The notes: a model not told the origin generated them from the sequence alone. Numbered from the stretch's first letter, positions 1-6,251 are shown. The stretch is 8,771 nt of DNA from an uncultured bacterium (GCA_949288685.1 CASELB010000028.1:1-8771); one strand, 5' to 3'. Numbers and translations: made by a program.

Positions 1-2
1 AA

Positions 3-1718
3 AACAATGCTGCTGAAAACAAAATAAACAAAATTATTAATACTTCCGAAATACAAAAAAAATTAATTAATGCTATTAATAACAAAATAGCTAATTCCGG
101 TAATATTCCATCAACAAGTACAATGAGCAAAGAAACAGTCATTAAGCGTATACAAAATATGGCTGCAGCACAAATTACAGGGGCTGAAATATTACCTCAA
201 AGCAATAAATATATTATGACAGGAGAAGCTGCCGACAAAATAAAATCCATTGCCAACGTTATAGAAACATACCTTAACAGATTTAACAAGCTAAGAGATA
301 TAAACGAATTAAAAATGGGTAATATTGCAGACTCTCAAAATGCATTCTTCTGGAAAAAGTTGGAAAAAGCATTTACAGATATCGCAATGCCCAATAATGT
401 TATTACATCAAAAGCATTGAAACCGATGGTTGATAACTCAGAACTGCTTGAACGTACAGCACAGGCAAACCTCGAAAAACTTGTTAAAGATGATAACCAA
501 TATCAAAAGGCAGTAAAAGCAATTGAAACAATTAAACGTGAATACCTTAAAGCTATGCTGGGTACAGATGATGCACGTGTTTATATTGATTATATTCACG
601 GCGGAAATACAGATTCCGGAGTCGCATGGACAAGAAGAATAGGCGGAGAGAATCGTCCTTTAGTAGACAAATTCATAGAATTAGAAACAAAAATAGCAAA
701 AGATTTTGCGCTAAATCTTCCACATAGAGATTCTTTCAGTAATTTACTAAAAACTATTACAGGTCTACCCGCTAATTTCGAAACAATTAATAATAGCTAC
801 GATTTTGCACGGACAATCCCGTACAAAGAAACAAAAGCAAATGTAGATAAAATAGAAAACTTTGTAACTGAATGTGACAGACTTATTCACGCGCTTGATA
901 TCTACAAAAGAGCTGATGATTTCATTGATAAAGGTAAACACGCGGCAGACGATACTCCGTATAAAGTTACCTACAAAACGCAATTGTTTAAAGAAGCAAA
1001 ACAAAATGTAATATCAGCAGCAGCGCATGATTTCTTTGCAAGATTTAATGCTCGCAACAATCCGAAAAAATTTGCAGAGTATATGAATTTAATATATGCA
1101 AGCAACAGTTATCTGGATGAACATACTGTAAATGCAATGAACAGTTCACCGCTATCTGCTAACGAAAGCGAAAACTTTATTGGTAAGTCTTTAAACAAAA
1201 TAAAAGAAGGACTTAATACTCTTAAAGAAAAACTTTCTAAAACACCTGAGCCATCTGCTAATAATTCTATTGAAACAACAAAAGAATGGATTAGAAAAAT
1301 AAGAGCACTATTTGGCGGCGGTCAAAAAGGCGCAGGCTACTTTGAAAGTGATTGGCAGTATTCAGAGTTTATTATTGCCCCGGGAAGCAACATGGGTGTA
1401 TATGGCGATGGTTTATTAAATACACCTGAAGCAAGATACAAAGCACAGGGCAAAACCCCGCTTGAACTCTTAAATCAGGGCGTTAAAAAATCATATAACA
1501 GTAATAAATGGCTAAGAGCATTCGGCGGCTTATTTATCGGGGTACTCGGCGTATCCGTAATATCTCAATTCTTCTTCGGCAAAAAAGATGCAACAATTCC
1601 TACAGAGAAAGAAAGACTTGCAAGACTTAAACGCGAAGAAGCAAAAAAAGCAGCCGTTGAAAATACTATAACAAAACCGGAAAAAGAAATTGAAGTGGAG
1701 GCAGCAAATGCAAATTAA
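3..1718 (+). CDS. Uncharacterised protein with C-terminal membrane segment, 5' end outside the window
   Basis: I do not recognise this protein. The frame is open from the left edge: codons 3-122 hold no stop and encode an Asn/Ile/Lys-rich stretch. The ATG at 123 has no Shine-Dalgarno, so it is probably an internal methionine and the true start lies off-window. At least 571 residues are visible. Most of the chain looks soluble, charged and helix-prone, with no signal peptide visible. Near the C-terminus (bases about 1509-1580) a stretch of about 20 hydrophobic residues, beginning after KWLRA and containing GGLFIGVLGVSVISQFFF, looks like one membrane helix. A strongly charged Lys/Glu/Arg tail of about 45 residues follows. 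This is a tail-anchor-like layout; topology is inferred. A Gly-rich patch (FGGGQKGAG) lies just before the anchor region. The 3' end overlaps the GH13 gene by 11 nt and contains its ribosome site, so the two are very likely co-transcribed and translationally coupled. Confidence 0.85.
   Translation, partial: NNAAENKINKIINTSEIQKKLINAINNKIANSGNIPSTSTMSKETVIKRIQNMAAAQITGAEILPQSNKYIMTGEAADKIKSIANVIETYLNRFNKLRDINELKMGNIADSQNAFFWKKLEKAFTDIAMPNNVITSKALKPMVDNSELLERTAQANLEKLVKDDNQYQKAVKAIETIKREYLKAMLGTDDARVYIDYIHGGNTDSGVAWTRRIGGENRPLVDKFIELETKIAKDFALNLPHRDSFSNLLKTITGLPANFETINNSYDFARTIPYKETKANVDKIENFVTECDRLIHALDIYKRADDFIDKGKHAADDTPYKVTYKTQLFKEAKQNVISAAAHDFFARFNARNNPKKFAEYMNLIYASNSYLDEHTVNAMNSSPLSANESENFIGKSLNKIKEGLNTLKEKLSKTPEPSANNSIETTKEWIRKIRALFGGGQKGAGYFESDWQYSEFIIAPGSNMGVYGDGLLNTPEARYKAQGKTPLELLNQGVKKSYNSNKWLRAFGGLFIGVLGVSVISQFFFGKKDATIPTEKERLARLKREEAKKAAVENTITKPEKEIEVEAANAN
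1697..1701 (+). promoter_or_regulatory. Shine-Dalgarno GGAGG deciding the GH13 start
   Basis: GGAGG sits 6 nt before ATG 1708, inside the last codons of the upstream gene. A TTG at 1690 would add six residues but lies upstream of this site and has no ribosome site of its own. ATG 1708 is therefore the better start, giving an 11-nt overlap with the upstream gene, whose TAA is at 1716-1718. Confidence 0.85.
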
Positions 1719-3573
1719 TTCAATTTACAACGTAAATATCCCAAAAAGCCAGCTGCAATTTAAAGCTGCGGAAAATTCTCAAAACGGAGCAGCGGCTTTA
1801 CCGGTTAACAATAGTCAAACTAACCCGTTTGATAAGTATCTGGACAATCAAGCTGCTATAAATTCAGTAAATGTTACAAAAACAAAAGCTGTCGATGATA
1901 AAAAAGGACAACCGGTTGAATATAAAAATGATTTACGTTCCATGATTCACGATAACAATGCAGTAATTATGGCTATTATTCCAAGAATGCTCGGTGCAAA
2001 AGATTTAAACGGGGATCGAAGAATTAACCCATCTCTTGGCGAAACTCCCGGAACATTCCTAAGCTGTATTGATAAACTTGATGATATAAAAGACCTGGGA
2101 ATTAACACTCTGCATATTCTTCCTATTCACCCGCCGGGTAAACGTAAAGCAATGGGAACTGCAGGTTCGGTATATGCACCTTTAAAATTTGTGGAAGATA
2201 ACGGCGATTTGGCAATTGATCCGGTTCTTGTTGATTTTAACGACCCGAGAAGTCCTAAAGAACAATTTAAAGCATTTATCGATGCATGCCACAATCGCGG
2301 AATAAGAGTTATGCTTGACCTGCCAAGCTGTGCATCACTTGATATGAGCAAAAATGAACCTGAATTGATGGCTCGTGGCAGACACGGTGAAGATAAATGT
2401 CCTCAAGGCTGGGTTGATATCAGAATGTTTAACCCATGGGCTGATGAAACAAAACGATTACTCAATCCTAAATTATTAGAAATGCACAAACAATTTGTTG
2501 ATAGCTGTATTGATTTAGGTATCGACGGTATAAGAGCCGATGTTGCCCGTGCTAAGCCAACGGAGTTCTGGGATATATTAATTACTCACTCACACAAAAA
2601 AGACCCTGAATTTGCGTGGCTAGCTGAAACTTACACATACGAATGTGCATCTCCGCAGGCAAATATGATGTATGACCGTCCTATTGACTCACTAAGAGCA
2701 GGATTTGACTGTTATTACGGGCAGTATCACATGTTCCATGAAATGAAAGCGGGTGAATTTATTGATTATGTATCAATGAATCTGGATTTAACAAACCGCG
2801 ATTACGAAGGAGACGGAATAAAAGAGCTTGCAGGTAAATCCCTAATCGGCTCATTTACAACCCACGATGACATGTCAGCAATGGTAAGAGGCGGCGAAAT
2901 TTTCTGTAATTTATCAACCATAGTTCAATCTACAATTCCAATGACAAACCCTTACTACGTTGACGGGTTCCAATACGGAGATAAGTACGATTATCCGTAC
3001 GCAGATAAGGAAGATATTGAAACTCAAACTGATACTCTTATAAATAAAGTTCATAAAAACAAATTAGATTTATTCAATTTTTCAGCACCGGCGCAAGGTG
3101 ATTGCCACGATATTGGTCGCGTAATGAAAGAAACCAACGAAATGCGACAAAAATATGACGATATAATAACTAAAGGAAGTTTTATTGAACTCTATAAAAA
3201 AGGTGACAAACATGACTGGGTTATCCCTTATGCAAGACATCTTAACGGTAAAACTCTTGTAGTAATCGCCAACAAAAACGTTAACCGACCGATTTCTGTA
3301 TCAGTTTTTGTTCCAGGAGTAAAAGAAGGTCAAGAGTTGAAGAATCTTGCCCCTGATTATGGTGAACAAAGCACCTTCCAAGCAGTAGATAACGAAATCA
3401 GAGCAATACTTGCTCCTGCAAAAGCGTATGTGTTTGAAGTTGAGTCACCGGAAATTGAAGAATACTACTCAAATTATGTTTACAAACAAAATTTTGATAA
3501 AGGTGAACTAATCAGAACCCCTGACTTAAAGAATGCTATATTTGCAGAAAGTAAGAGTATTCAAAAAATATAA
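1708..3573 (+). CDS. GH13 (alpha-amylase superfamily) glycosidase/transglycosidase-like protein
   Basis: A 621-aa protein with a GH13 TIM-barrel from about residue 80 to 480 and a beta-rich C-terminal domain (about 500-578). Seen: barrel strand 2 GINTLHILPIHPPG (131-144); region I VMLDLPSCASLD with D204; region II GIDGIRADVA with R276 and nucleophile D278; region III WLAET with acid/base E307; region IV SFTTHDD with H386 and D387. The catalytic Asp-Glu-Asp set is complete, so activity is expected. The usual Asn-His of region I and the His four residues after the nucleophile are missing. From memory, the PIHPPG strand and the KPxxFW stretch after the nucleophile (283-288) recall maltosyltransferase GlgE (GH13_3), but region IV is the ordinary HD type and length and N-terminus differ. 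I infer action on alpha-glucan or a sugar phosphate; the substrate is unknown. There is no signal peptide. The first 75 residues look disordered and carry a QLQFKA tag (15-20) of the kind I associate with Gastranaerophilales proteins. Confidence 0.88.
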   Translation: MQINSIYNVNIPKSQLQFKAAENSQNGAAALPVNNSQTNPFDKYLDNQAAINSVNVTKTKAVDDKKGQPVEYKNDLRSMIHDNNAVIMAIIPRMLGAKDLNGDRRINPSLGETPGTFLSCIDKLDDIKDLGINTLHILPIHPPGKRKAMGTAGSVYAPLKFVEDNGDLAIDPVLVDFNDPRSPKEQFKAFIDACHNRGIRVMLDLPSCASLDMSKNEPELMARGRHGEDKCPQGWVDIRMFNPWADETKRLLNPKLLEMHKQFVDSCIDLGIDGIRADVARAKPTEFWDILITHSHKKDPEFAWLAETYTYECASPQANMMYDRPIDSLRAGFDCYYGQYHMFHEMKAGEFIDYVSMNLDLTNRDYEGDGIKELAGKSLIGSFTTHDDMSAMVRGGEIFCNLSTIVQSTIPMTNPYYVDGFQYGDKYDYPYADKEDIETQTDTLINKVHKNKLDLFNFSAPAQGDCHDIGRVMKETNEMRQKYDDIITKGSFIELYKKGDKHDWVIPYARHLNGKTLVVIANKNVNRPISVSVFVPGVKEGQELKNLAPDYGEQSTFQAVDNEIRAILAPAKAYVFEVESPEIEEYYSNYVYKQNFDKGELIRTPDLKNAIFAESKSIQKI

Positions 3574-3583
3574 ATCTCCATAA

Positions 3584-3624
3584 AAAAAGTACCGGAGTTT
3601 ACTTAATAAACTCCGGTACTTTTT
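3584..3624. terminator. Bidirectional Rho-independent terminator
   Basis: A perfect 18-bp inverted repeat (arms 3584-3601 and 3607-3624, loop CTTAA) with core GTACCGGAGTTTA. T-runs follow the stem on both strands (TTTTT on plus; seven T on minus, complement of 3582-3588). It lies 10 nt after the GH13 stop and 10 nt before the stop of the facing 62-aa gene, so it can end transcription from both sides. Confidence 0.93.
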
Positions 3625-3634
3625 GCTTTAATAC

Positions 3635-3823
3635 TTACTTAACACTATCTTTTATGACGATAAGATTATTAAAAACCTTCATTACGCAGGTAGGAAGTAC
3701 AACTTCATGAAGTCCGTCAGCAATACTAATAATACTGCCGGCTTTTAATACTACGTCTTCACCTTTGTACTGAAACGTATAGTCATCTTTTCTGTCTGAT
3801 CTGATAGTAATTTTGTTATCCAT
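3635..3823 (-). CDS. Small protein of unknown function, 62 aa
   Basis: I do not recognise this product. It is a 62-residue protein with an N-terminal charged part (RSDRKDDYTFQYKGED) followed by alternating hydrophobic segments (VVLKAGSIISI, EVVLPTCVMKVF, LIVIKD), suggesting a small all-beta fold; there is no membrane helix or signal peptide. The ATG at 3823 has a good Shine-Dalgarno, AAGGA at 3832-3836, 8 nt upstream, which supports a real gene. It follows rpsR on the same strand, but the rpsR terminator lies between them. It ends 10 nt from the bidirectional hairpin. It must be made either by read-through of the rpsR terminator or from a promoter squeezed into about 30 nt; a TATCAT hexamer (complement of 3837-3842) is present but has no good -35. 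Confidence 0.65.
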   Translation of the reverse strand: MDNKITIRSDRKDDYTFQYKGEDVVLKAGSIISIADGLHEVVLPTCVMKVFNNLIVIKDSVK

Positions 3824-3852
3824 TTTTTTAATCCTTATGATAAAATTTAAAC

Positions 3853-3898
3853 AAAAAATAAAGCGGAATTAATCCCCTTGCAGGGCAAAACCGCTTTA
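3853..3898 (-). terminator. Rho-independent terminator of the rpsF-ssb-rpsR operon
   Basis: On the minus strand an 8-bp stem TAAAGCGG/CCGCTTTA (3898-3891 with 3866-3859) is followed directly by six T (3858-3853). A nested CCCT-GCA-AGGG hairpin (3885-3875) sits in its loop. It begins 9 nt after the rpsR stop. The long loop makes the outer stem weaker than the 3584-3624 hairpin, so some read-through into the 62-aa gene is plausible. Confidence 0.8.
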
Positions 3899-3907
3899 CT
3901 TAAAAAA

Positions 3908-4141
3908 TTAGTCAAAAACGTAACCGATAACAGACGCTTCACGTGCGCGTTTAATAGCCTTCGTAATCATTCTCTGATGTTTTGCACAGTTACCTGTTAC
4001 ACGTCTCGGAATAATTTTACCGGCTTCTGTCAAATAGCGTTTCAATTTTGACGCATCTTTATAATCGATTACATCAACATGTTCAGCGCAAAACGAACAT
4101 GTTTTGCGTTTTTTCTTGTCTTGTAAATCTTGTTTTGCCAT
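3908..4141 (-). CDS. rpsR: Small ribosomal subunit protein bS18
   Basis: Protein S18 of the 30S platform, 77 aa, a normal length; it binds 16S rRNA as a pair with S6. Family signatures are plain: IDYKDASKLKRYL (25-37), GKIIPRRVTG (41-50) and the KAIKRARE helix. It is the Cys-rich form: C15-x-x-C18 and C52-x-x-H55 can form a zinc site, as in the Zn-containing S18 paralogues known from mycobacteria and others, whereas many bacteria have S18 without these cysteines. It is the last gene of rpsF-ssb-rpsR, 40 nt after ssb. Its Shine-Dalgarno is poor: AAAGG (4152-4156 region) lies about 13 nt from the ATG. A terminator follows shortly after the stop. Confidence 0.97.
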   Translation of the reverse strand: MAKQDLQDKKKRKTCSFCAEHVDVIDYKDASKLKRYLTEAGKIIPRRVTGNCAKHQRMITKAIKRAREASVIGYVFD

Positions 4142-4181
4142 TGTTTTAAATTTGCCTTTCTAGCCTTATAATTTCTACTGT

Positions 4182-4595
4182 TTAAAATGGTATTTCTTCT
4201 TCATTAATCAACTCACTGACATCTTCAACATCTTCCGAGTCTGAATATTTAACGATAGGTTCGTTAGATTCAACTGCTGCAACAGATGCAGGTGATGCGC
4301 CGCCGATTTTTTCTATTGTATTAGCATCAAGTTCAAAAACTTTTCGTTCATTGCCGCGTTCATCCTTGACATTAGTTATTTGTAATGCTCCTTCAACAAG
4401 GACTCTGTCGGCTTTAGAAAGAGTAGAAAGAACTTCCTGATGTGCCTGACGTTTTGAAATTACTCTTAACAACATAGGTTCAGAGTTCCCGTCAATTGAC
4501 ACAACAAAGGACGAAACAGAAACATTATTCTGAGTAAAACGTTCTTCTGGAGTCCTTACTATTGTTCCTGTAATTACTGCTTTTGCTAATGACAT
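4182..4595 (-). CDS. ssb: Single-stranded DNA-binding protein SSB
   Basis: A 137-aa SSB. An OB-fold covers about residues 1-100 (start SLAKAVITGTIVRTPEERFT, middle ADRVLVEGALQITNVKDERG, then a variable linker). The acidic tail ends EEEIPF, the C-terminal peptide that recruits partner repair and replication proteins (usual form DDDIPF). It is shorter than E. coli SSB mainly because the linker (about 100-128) is short. It acts in the cytoplasm, coating ssDNA at forks and in repair. Its ATG shares one base with the rpsF stop (TAATG), so translation is coupled to S6; only a weak AGGCGG-like sequence precedes it. The position between rpsF and rpsR is the classic bacterial order and confirms the identity. 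Confidence 0.96.
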   Translation of the reverse strand: MSLAKAVITGTIVRTPEERFTQNNVSVSSFVVSIDGNSEPMLLRVISKRQAHQEVLSTLSKADRVLVEGALQITNVKDERGNERKVFELDANTIEKIGGASPASVAAVESNEPIVKYSDSEDVEDVSELINEEEIPF

Positions 4596-4897
4596 TATAC
4601 CGCCTGTGCTTTCTTTGATGCTTCTAAAAACATTGTTCTGATAATGTTTTCATTGAGTCTTAAATTTCTTGTAAAATCTGCGACTTTATCTGACGGAAGA
4701 GAAAGAAGCGTATTAACAAAGAAACCGTCTCTGAAATTTTGAACATCAAATGCGAGTTTTTTACGTCCGATTTTATCGGAAGAAATCACTGAACCGCCCA
4801 TTTCCGCGATATCAGAGTTTAATTTTTCTACAACCTTATCTACTTCTTCTGTATCGAGATTGGGTTTAAGAATAGTTAACAATTCATAATTTTTCAT
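4595..4897 (-). CDS. rpsF: Small ribosomal subunit protein bS6
   Basis: Protein S6, 100 aa, the usual length; it dimerises with S18 on the 30S platform. Seen: MKNYELLTILKPNLD at the start, GGSVISSDKIGRKKLAFDV, then NLRLNENIIRTMFLEA, all typical of the family. A longer reading frame reaches back to 4984, but those 29 extra residues would overlap the end of dapF and do not resemble S6. The ATG at 4897 has a strong Shine-Dalgarno (AAGGAG, 4908-4913, 10 nt upstream) and fits the family start. It is the first gene of the rpsF-ssb-rpsR operon and lies 46 nt downstream of dapF, so it may be expressed both from its own promoter and by read-through from dapF. Confidence 0.97.
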   Translation of the reverse strand: MKNYELLTILKPNLDTEEVDKVVEKLNSDIAEMGGSVISSDKIGRKKLAFDVQNFRDGFFVNTLLSLPSDKVADFTRNLRLNENIIRTMFLEASKKAQAV

Positions 4898-4907
4898 ATT
4901 TATATTT

Positions 4908-4913
4908 CTCCTT
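4908..4913 (-). promoter_or_regulatory. Shine-Dalgarno AAGGAG of rpsF
   Basis: AAGGAG on the minus strand, 10 nt before ATG 4897. It fixes the S6 start and rules out the longer in-frame extension that runs back into dapF. Confidence 0.85.
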
Positions 4914-4922
4914 GTATAAAAG

Positions 4923-4949
4923 ATTGTAACATAAACATAAAAATTACAA
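4923..4949 (-). promoter_or_regulatory. Possible rpsF operon promoter
   Basis: In the 46-nt gap after dapF the minus strand has TACAAT (4928-4923), one mismatch from the sigma-70 -10 box. A TTGTAA (4949-4944, overlapping the dapF stop) is a -35-like match, but the 15-nt spacing is short. A second AT-rich hexamer (TTATAC, 4919-4914) is too close to the ribosome site to be convincing. Ribosomal operons usually have their own promoter; this is the best candidate seen. Confidence 0.35.
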
Positions 4950-5789
4950 TACAAAATCACCTTCAAAAGTATAATTTGCAGCACCGGTAAGGTAAACGGG
5001 GAAGTTCAAGCATTCCGCAGAGCCTTGCCAATCAACATTTACAGCCCCACCGGGCAGATTAACAAGAACATTATTTTCTGTTAAGTTATTTAATATTCCC
5101 GCAACTACAGAGGCGCAGGCGCCCGTTCCGCAAGCAAGCGTAATTCCGCACCCGCGCTCCCATACACTTAATTCTATTTCTTTTCTTGAAATTATTTTAA
5201 CAAACTCAACATTCGTTTTTTCAGGGAAAACAGGATTATTTTCTATCTCGGCACCATATTTTTTTGCCATATTCATTGTATTATCATTTGTAAATATTAC
5301 AAAATGCGGATTTCCCATAGAAATTGCATTTCCTGTAAACAGCGTATTATTCAATTTCAGTTCATACCCTACACTTTTGTCGCCATTGAACGGAATTTTT
5401 GCCGGCTCAATTTCCGGAACTGACATTTTTACGGTAACCTCGCCATAGGGTAATATTTTCGGAGTAATAATTCCCGCTCCTGTTTGAACCGTAAATTCTG
5501 TTTTATCAATTAATTTCTTATCATAAAGGTATTTGGCAAAACAACGCATACCATTGCCGCACATCTGCGCTGTAGAACCGTCTGAATTATAAAAATACCA
5601 GCCGATATCAGCATTTTTATTTTTTAAATCAGGTATAATTAATCCGTCTGCCCCTACGCCAAAATGTCTGTCACACAATTTTCTGGCTAAATCCGCCATA
5701 AACATTCTGGATTTCTTATATTCTTTATAATCTAAAATTACAAAATCATTTCCGCAGCCCTGCATTTTTGTAAAATGTATTGTTTCCAT
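4944..5789 (-). CDS. dapF: Diaminopimelate epimerase
   Basis: PLP-independent racemase that converts LL-diaminopimelate to meso-diaminopimelate in the lysine and peptidoglycan pathway; cytoplasmic. At 281 aa it matches the family length. Both catalytic cysteines are present in their signature contexts: C77 in MCGNGMRC and C220 in ACGTGACA (E. coli C73 and C217). Also seen: the start HFTKMQGCGNDFVILD, FGVGADGL (43-50), FYNSDGS (66-72) and MGNPHFVIF (158-166). The two halves of the chain correspond to the two pseudo-symmetric DapF domains. The ATG start has GGAG (5795-5798) 5 nt upstream. A good promoter lies at 5812-5841. It is 35 nt downstream of the STAS gene and 46 nt upstream of rpsF, all on the same strand. 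Confidence 0.97.
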   Translation of the reverse strand: METIHFTKMQGCGNDFVILDYKEYKKSRMFMADLARKLCDRHFGVGADGLIIPDLKNKNADIGWYFYNSDGSTAQMCGNGMRCFAKYLYDKKLIDKTEFTVQTGAGIITPKILPYGEVTVKMSVPEIEPAKIPFNGDKSVGYELKLNNTLFTGNAISMGNPHFVIFTNDNTMNMAKKYGAEIENNPVFPEKTNVEFVKIISRKEIELSVWERGCGITLACGTGACASVVAGILNNLTENNVLVNLPGGAVNVDWQGSAECLNFPVYLTGAANYTFEGDFVL

Positions 5790-5811
5790 AACTTCTCCGT
5801 ATTCAAGATTA

Positions 5812-5841
5812 ATTATACACCCATTCAGGTTTGCCGGACAA
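5812..5841 (-). promoter_or_regulatory. Sigma-70 type promoter of dapF
   Basis: Minus-strand TTGTCC (5841-5836) and a perfect TATAAT (5817-5812), separated by 18 nt. The -35 lies within the last codons of the STAS gene. The expected transcription start, about 7 nt after the -10, leaves a short leader with the dapF Shine-Dalgarno (GGAG, 5798-5795). This makes dapF, and possibly the rpsF operon, independent of the STAS gene. Confidence 0.65.
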
Positions 5842-6169
5842 CAGAAAACCGACGATTTCTTAATTCACGCTTATCTTCTTCAAGGTCTATTGTATTAATA
5901 AAAAGTCTTACTTTTTTATCAAAGCCTGTCAAATTCAATACTGCAAGTATTTCGGGAGGAGTATTAAGAAGTATCGGAGGTGTTGAGCACCCGTTCAACA
6001 GCTCAAAAAAATCAGGAGAAAGCGTTAACACACTACCCATATCTATAGCAATACTCTTATCATAATGTGTATTGCACAATAATTTGCCAAGTTCCGCTGC
6101 TGCCTTTTTTGTAAAAATACGGAATTGGGGACACAAAATAATATAATTTTCTGTCTCATGAGTAATCAT
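5825..6169 (-). CDS. Divergent STAS-domain protein (anti-sigma factor antagonist-like)
   Basis: A 114-aa protein that appears to be a single STAS domain. The best match to the family pattern is its second half: SIAIDMGSVLTLSP (39-52) in the place of the buried strand and phospho-site, then PILLNTPPEILAVLNLTGFDK (65-85), which closely follows the usual 'L-x-L-x-N-x-x-P-E-V-x-x-x-L-x-L-T-G-L-D' of SpoIIAA/RsbV proteins. The usual DSSG motif with the phosphorylated serine is absent; S51 is the only serine nearby. If it is a STAS switch it may not be controlled by a SpoIIAB/RsbW-type kinase. No anti-sigma kinase or sigma factor lies nearby, so the partner is unknown. The ATG at 6169 has no Shine-Dalgarno, but TAAAAT lies exactly 6 nt upstream. 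It lies between the cyclo-ligase and dapF on the same strand. The STAS fold assignment is by pattern only. Confidence 0.72.
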   Translation of the reverse strand: MITHETENYIILCPQFRIFTKKAAAELGKLLCNTHYDKSIAIDMGSVLTLSPDFFELLNGCSTPPILLNTPPEILAVLNLTGFDKKVRLFINTIDLEEDKRELRNRRFSVVRQT

Positions 6170-6175
6170 ACTAAA

Positions 6176-6181
6176 ATTTTA
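6176..6181 (-). promoter_or_regulatory. Possible -10 box giving a leaderless STAS mRNA
   Basis: TAAAAT (6181-6176, minus strand; one mismatch from TATAAT) is followed by exactly six bases and then ATG, so a start at the usual distance would coincide with the A of the start codon. No Shine-Dalgarno is present and I see no good -35, so this is tentative. Confidence 0.35.
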
Positions 6182-6195
6182 ACAATTTACACCGG

Positions 6196-6249
6196 TTTTC
6201 TACATTACCGAAACATATAATGTTTTTATAACTTTAGTATGGTAGAAAA
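6196..6249. repeat. Inverted repeat in the cyclo-ligase/STAS gap
   Basis: TTTTCTAC (6196-6203) and GTAGAAAA (6242-6249) are perfect 8-bp inverted arms, 38 bp apart. Inside lies a second pair, ACATTA (6202-6207) and TAATGT (6218-6223), 10 bp apart. It fills most of the 82-bp gap. The inner pair shares two bases with the left outer arm, so the two hairpins compete. It has no T-run typical of a terminator and may be an operator, a transcript structure or chance in AT-rich DNA. Confidence 0.35.
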
Positions 6250-6251
6250 TT

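Noticed and set aside
123..125. ATG 123 as the true start of the first gene
   Set aside because: There is no Shine-Dalgarno and the frame is open back to the window edge.
765..1004. Minus-strand 79-codon open frame
   Set aside because: It lies inside the first gene on the opposite strand, with Phe/Cys-rich composition typical of a reverse-complement shadow.
1690..1707. TTG start at 1690 for the GH13 gene
   Set aside because: It lies upstream of the GGAGG site that fits ATG 1708 and adds only six residues without family support.
2127..2351. Minus-strand 74-codon open frame
   Set aside because: It is antisense to the conserved GH13 barrel and has no supporting signals.
3853..3898. Riboswitch or leader RNA upstream of the 62-aa gene
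   Set aside because: The structure is a simple stem followed by a T-run just after rpsR and is explained as a terminator.
4898..4984. Longer S6 reading frame starting at 4984
   Set aside because: The 29 extra residues overlap the end of dapF, do not resemble S6, and the strong AAGGAG lies before ATG 4897.
5775..6065. Plus-strand 96-codon open frame
   Set aside because: It is antisense to the STAS gene, has no ribosome site and no recognisable product; a shadow frame.
6170..6251. 6S RNA, which neighbours ygfA in some proteobacteria
   Set aside because: The gap is only 82 bp, on the downstream side of the gene, and lacks the long imperfect hairpin of 6S RNA.
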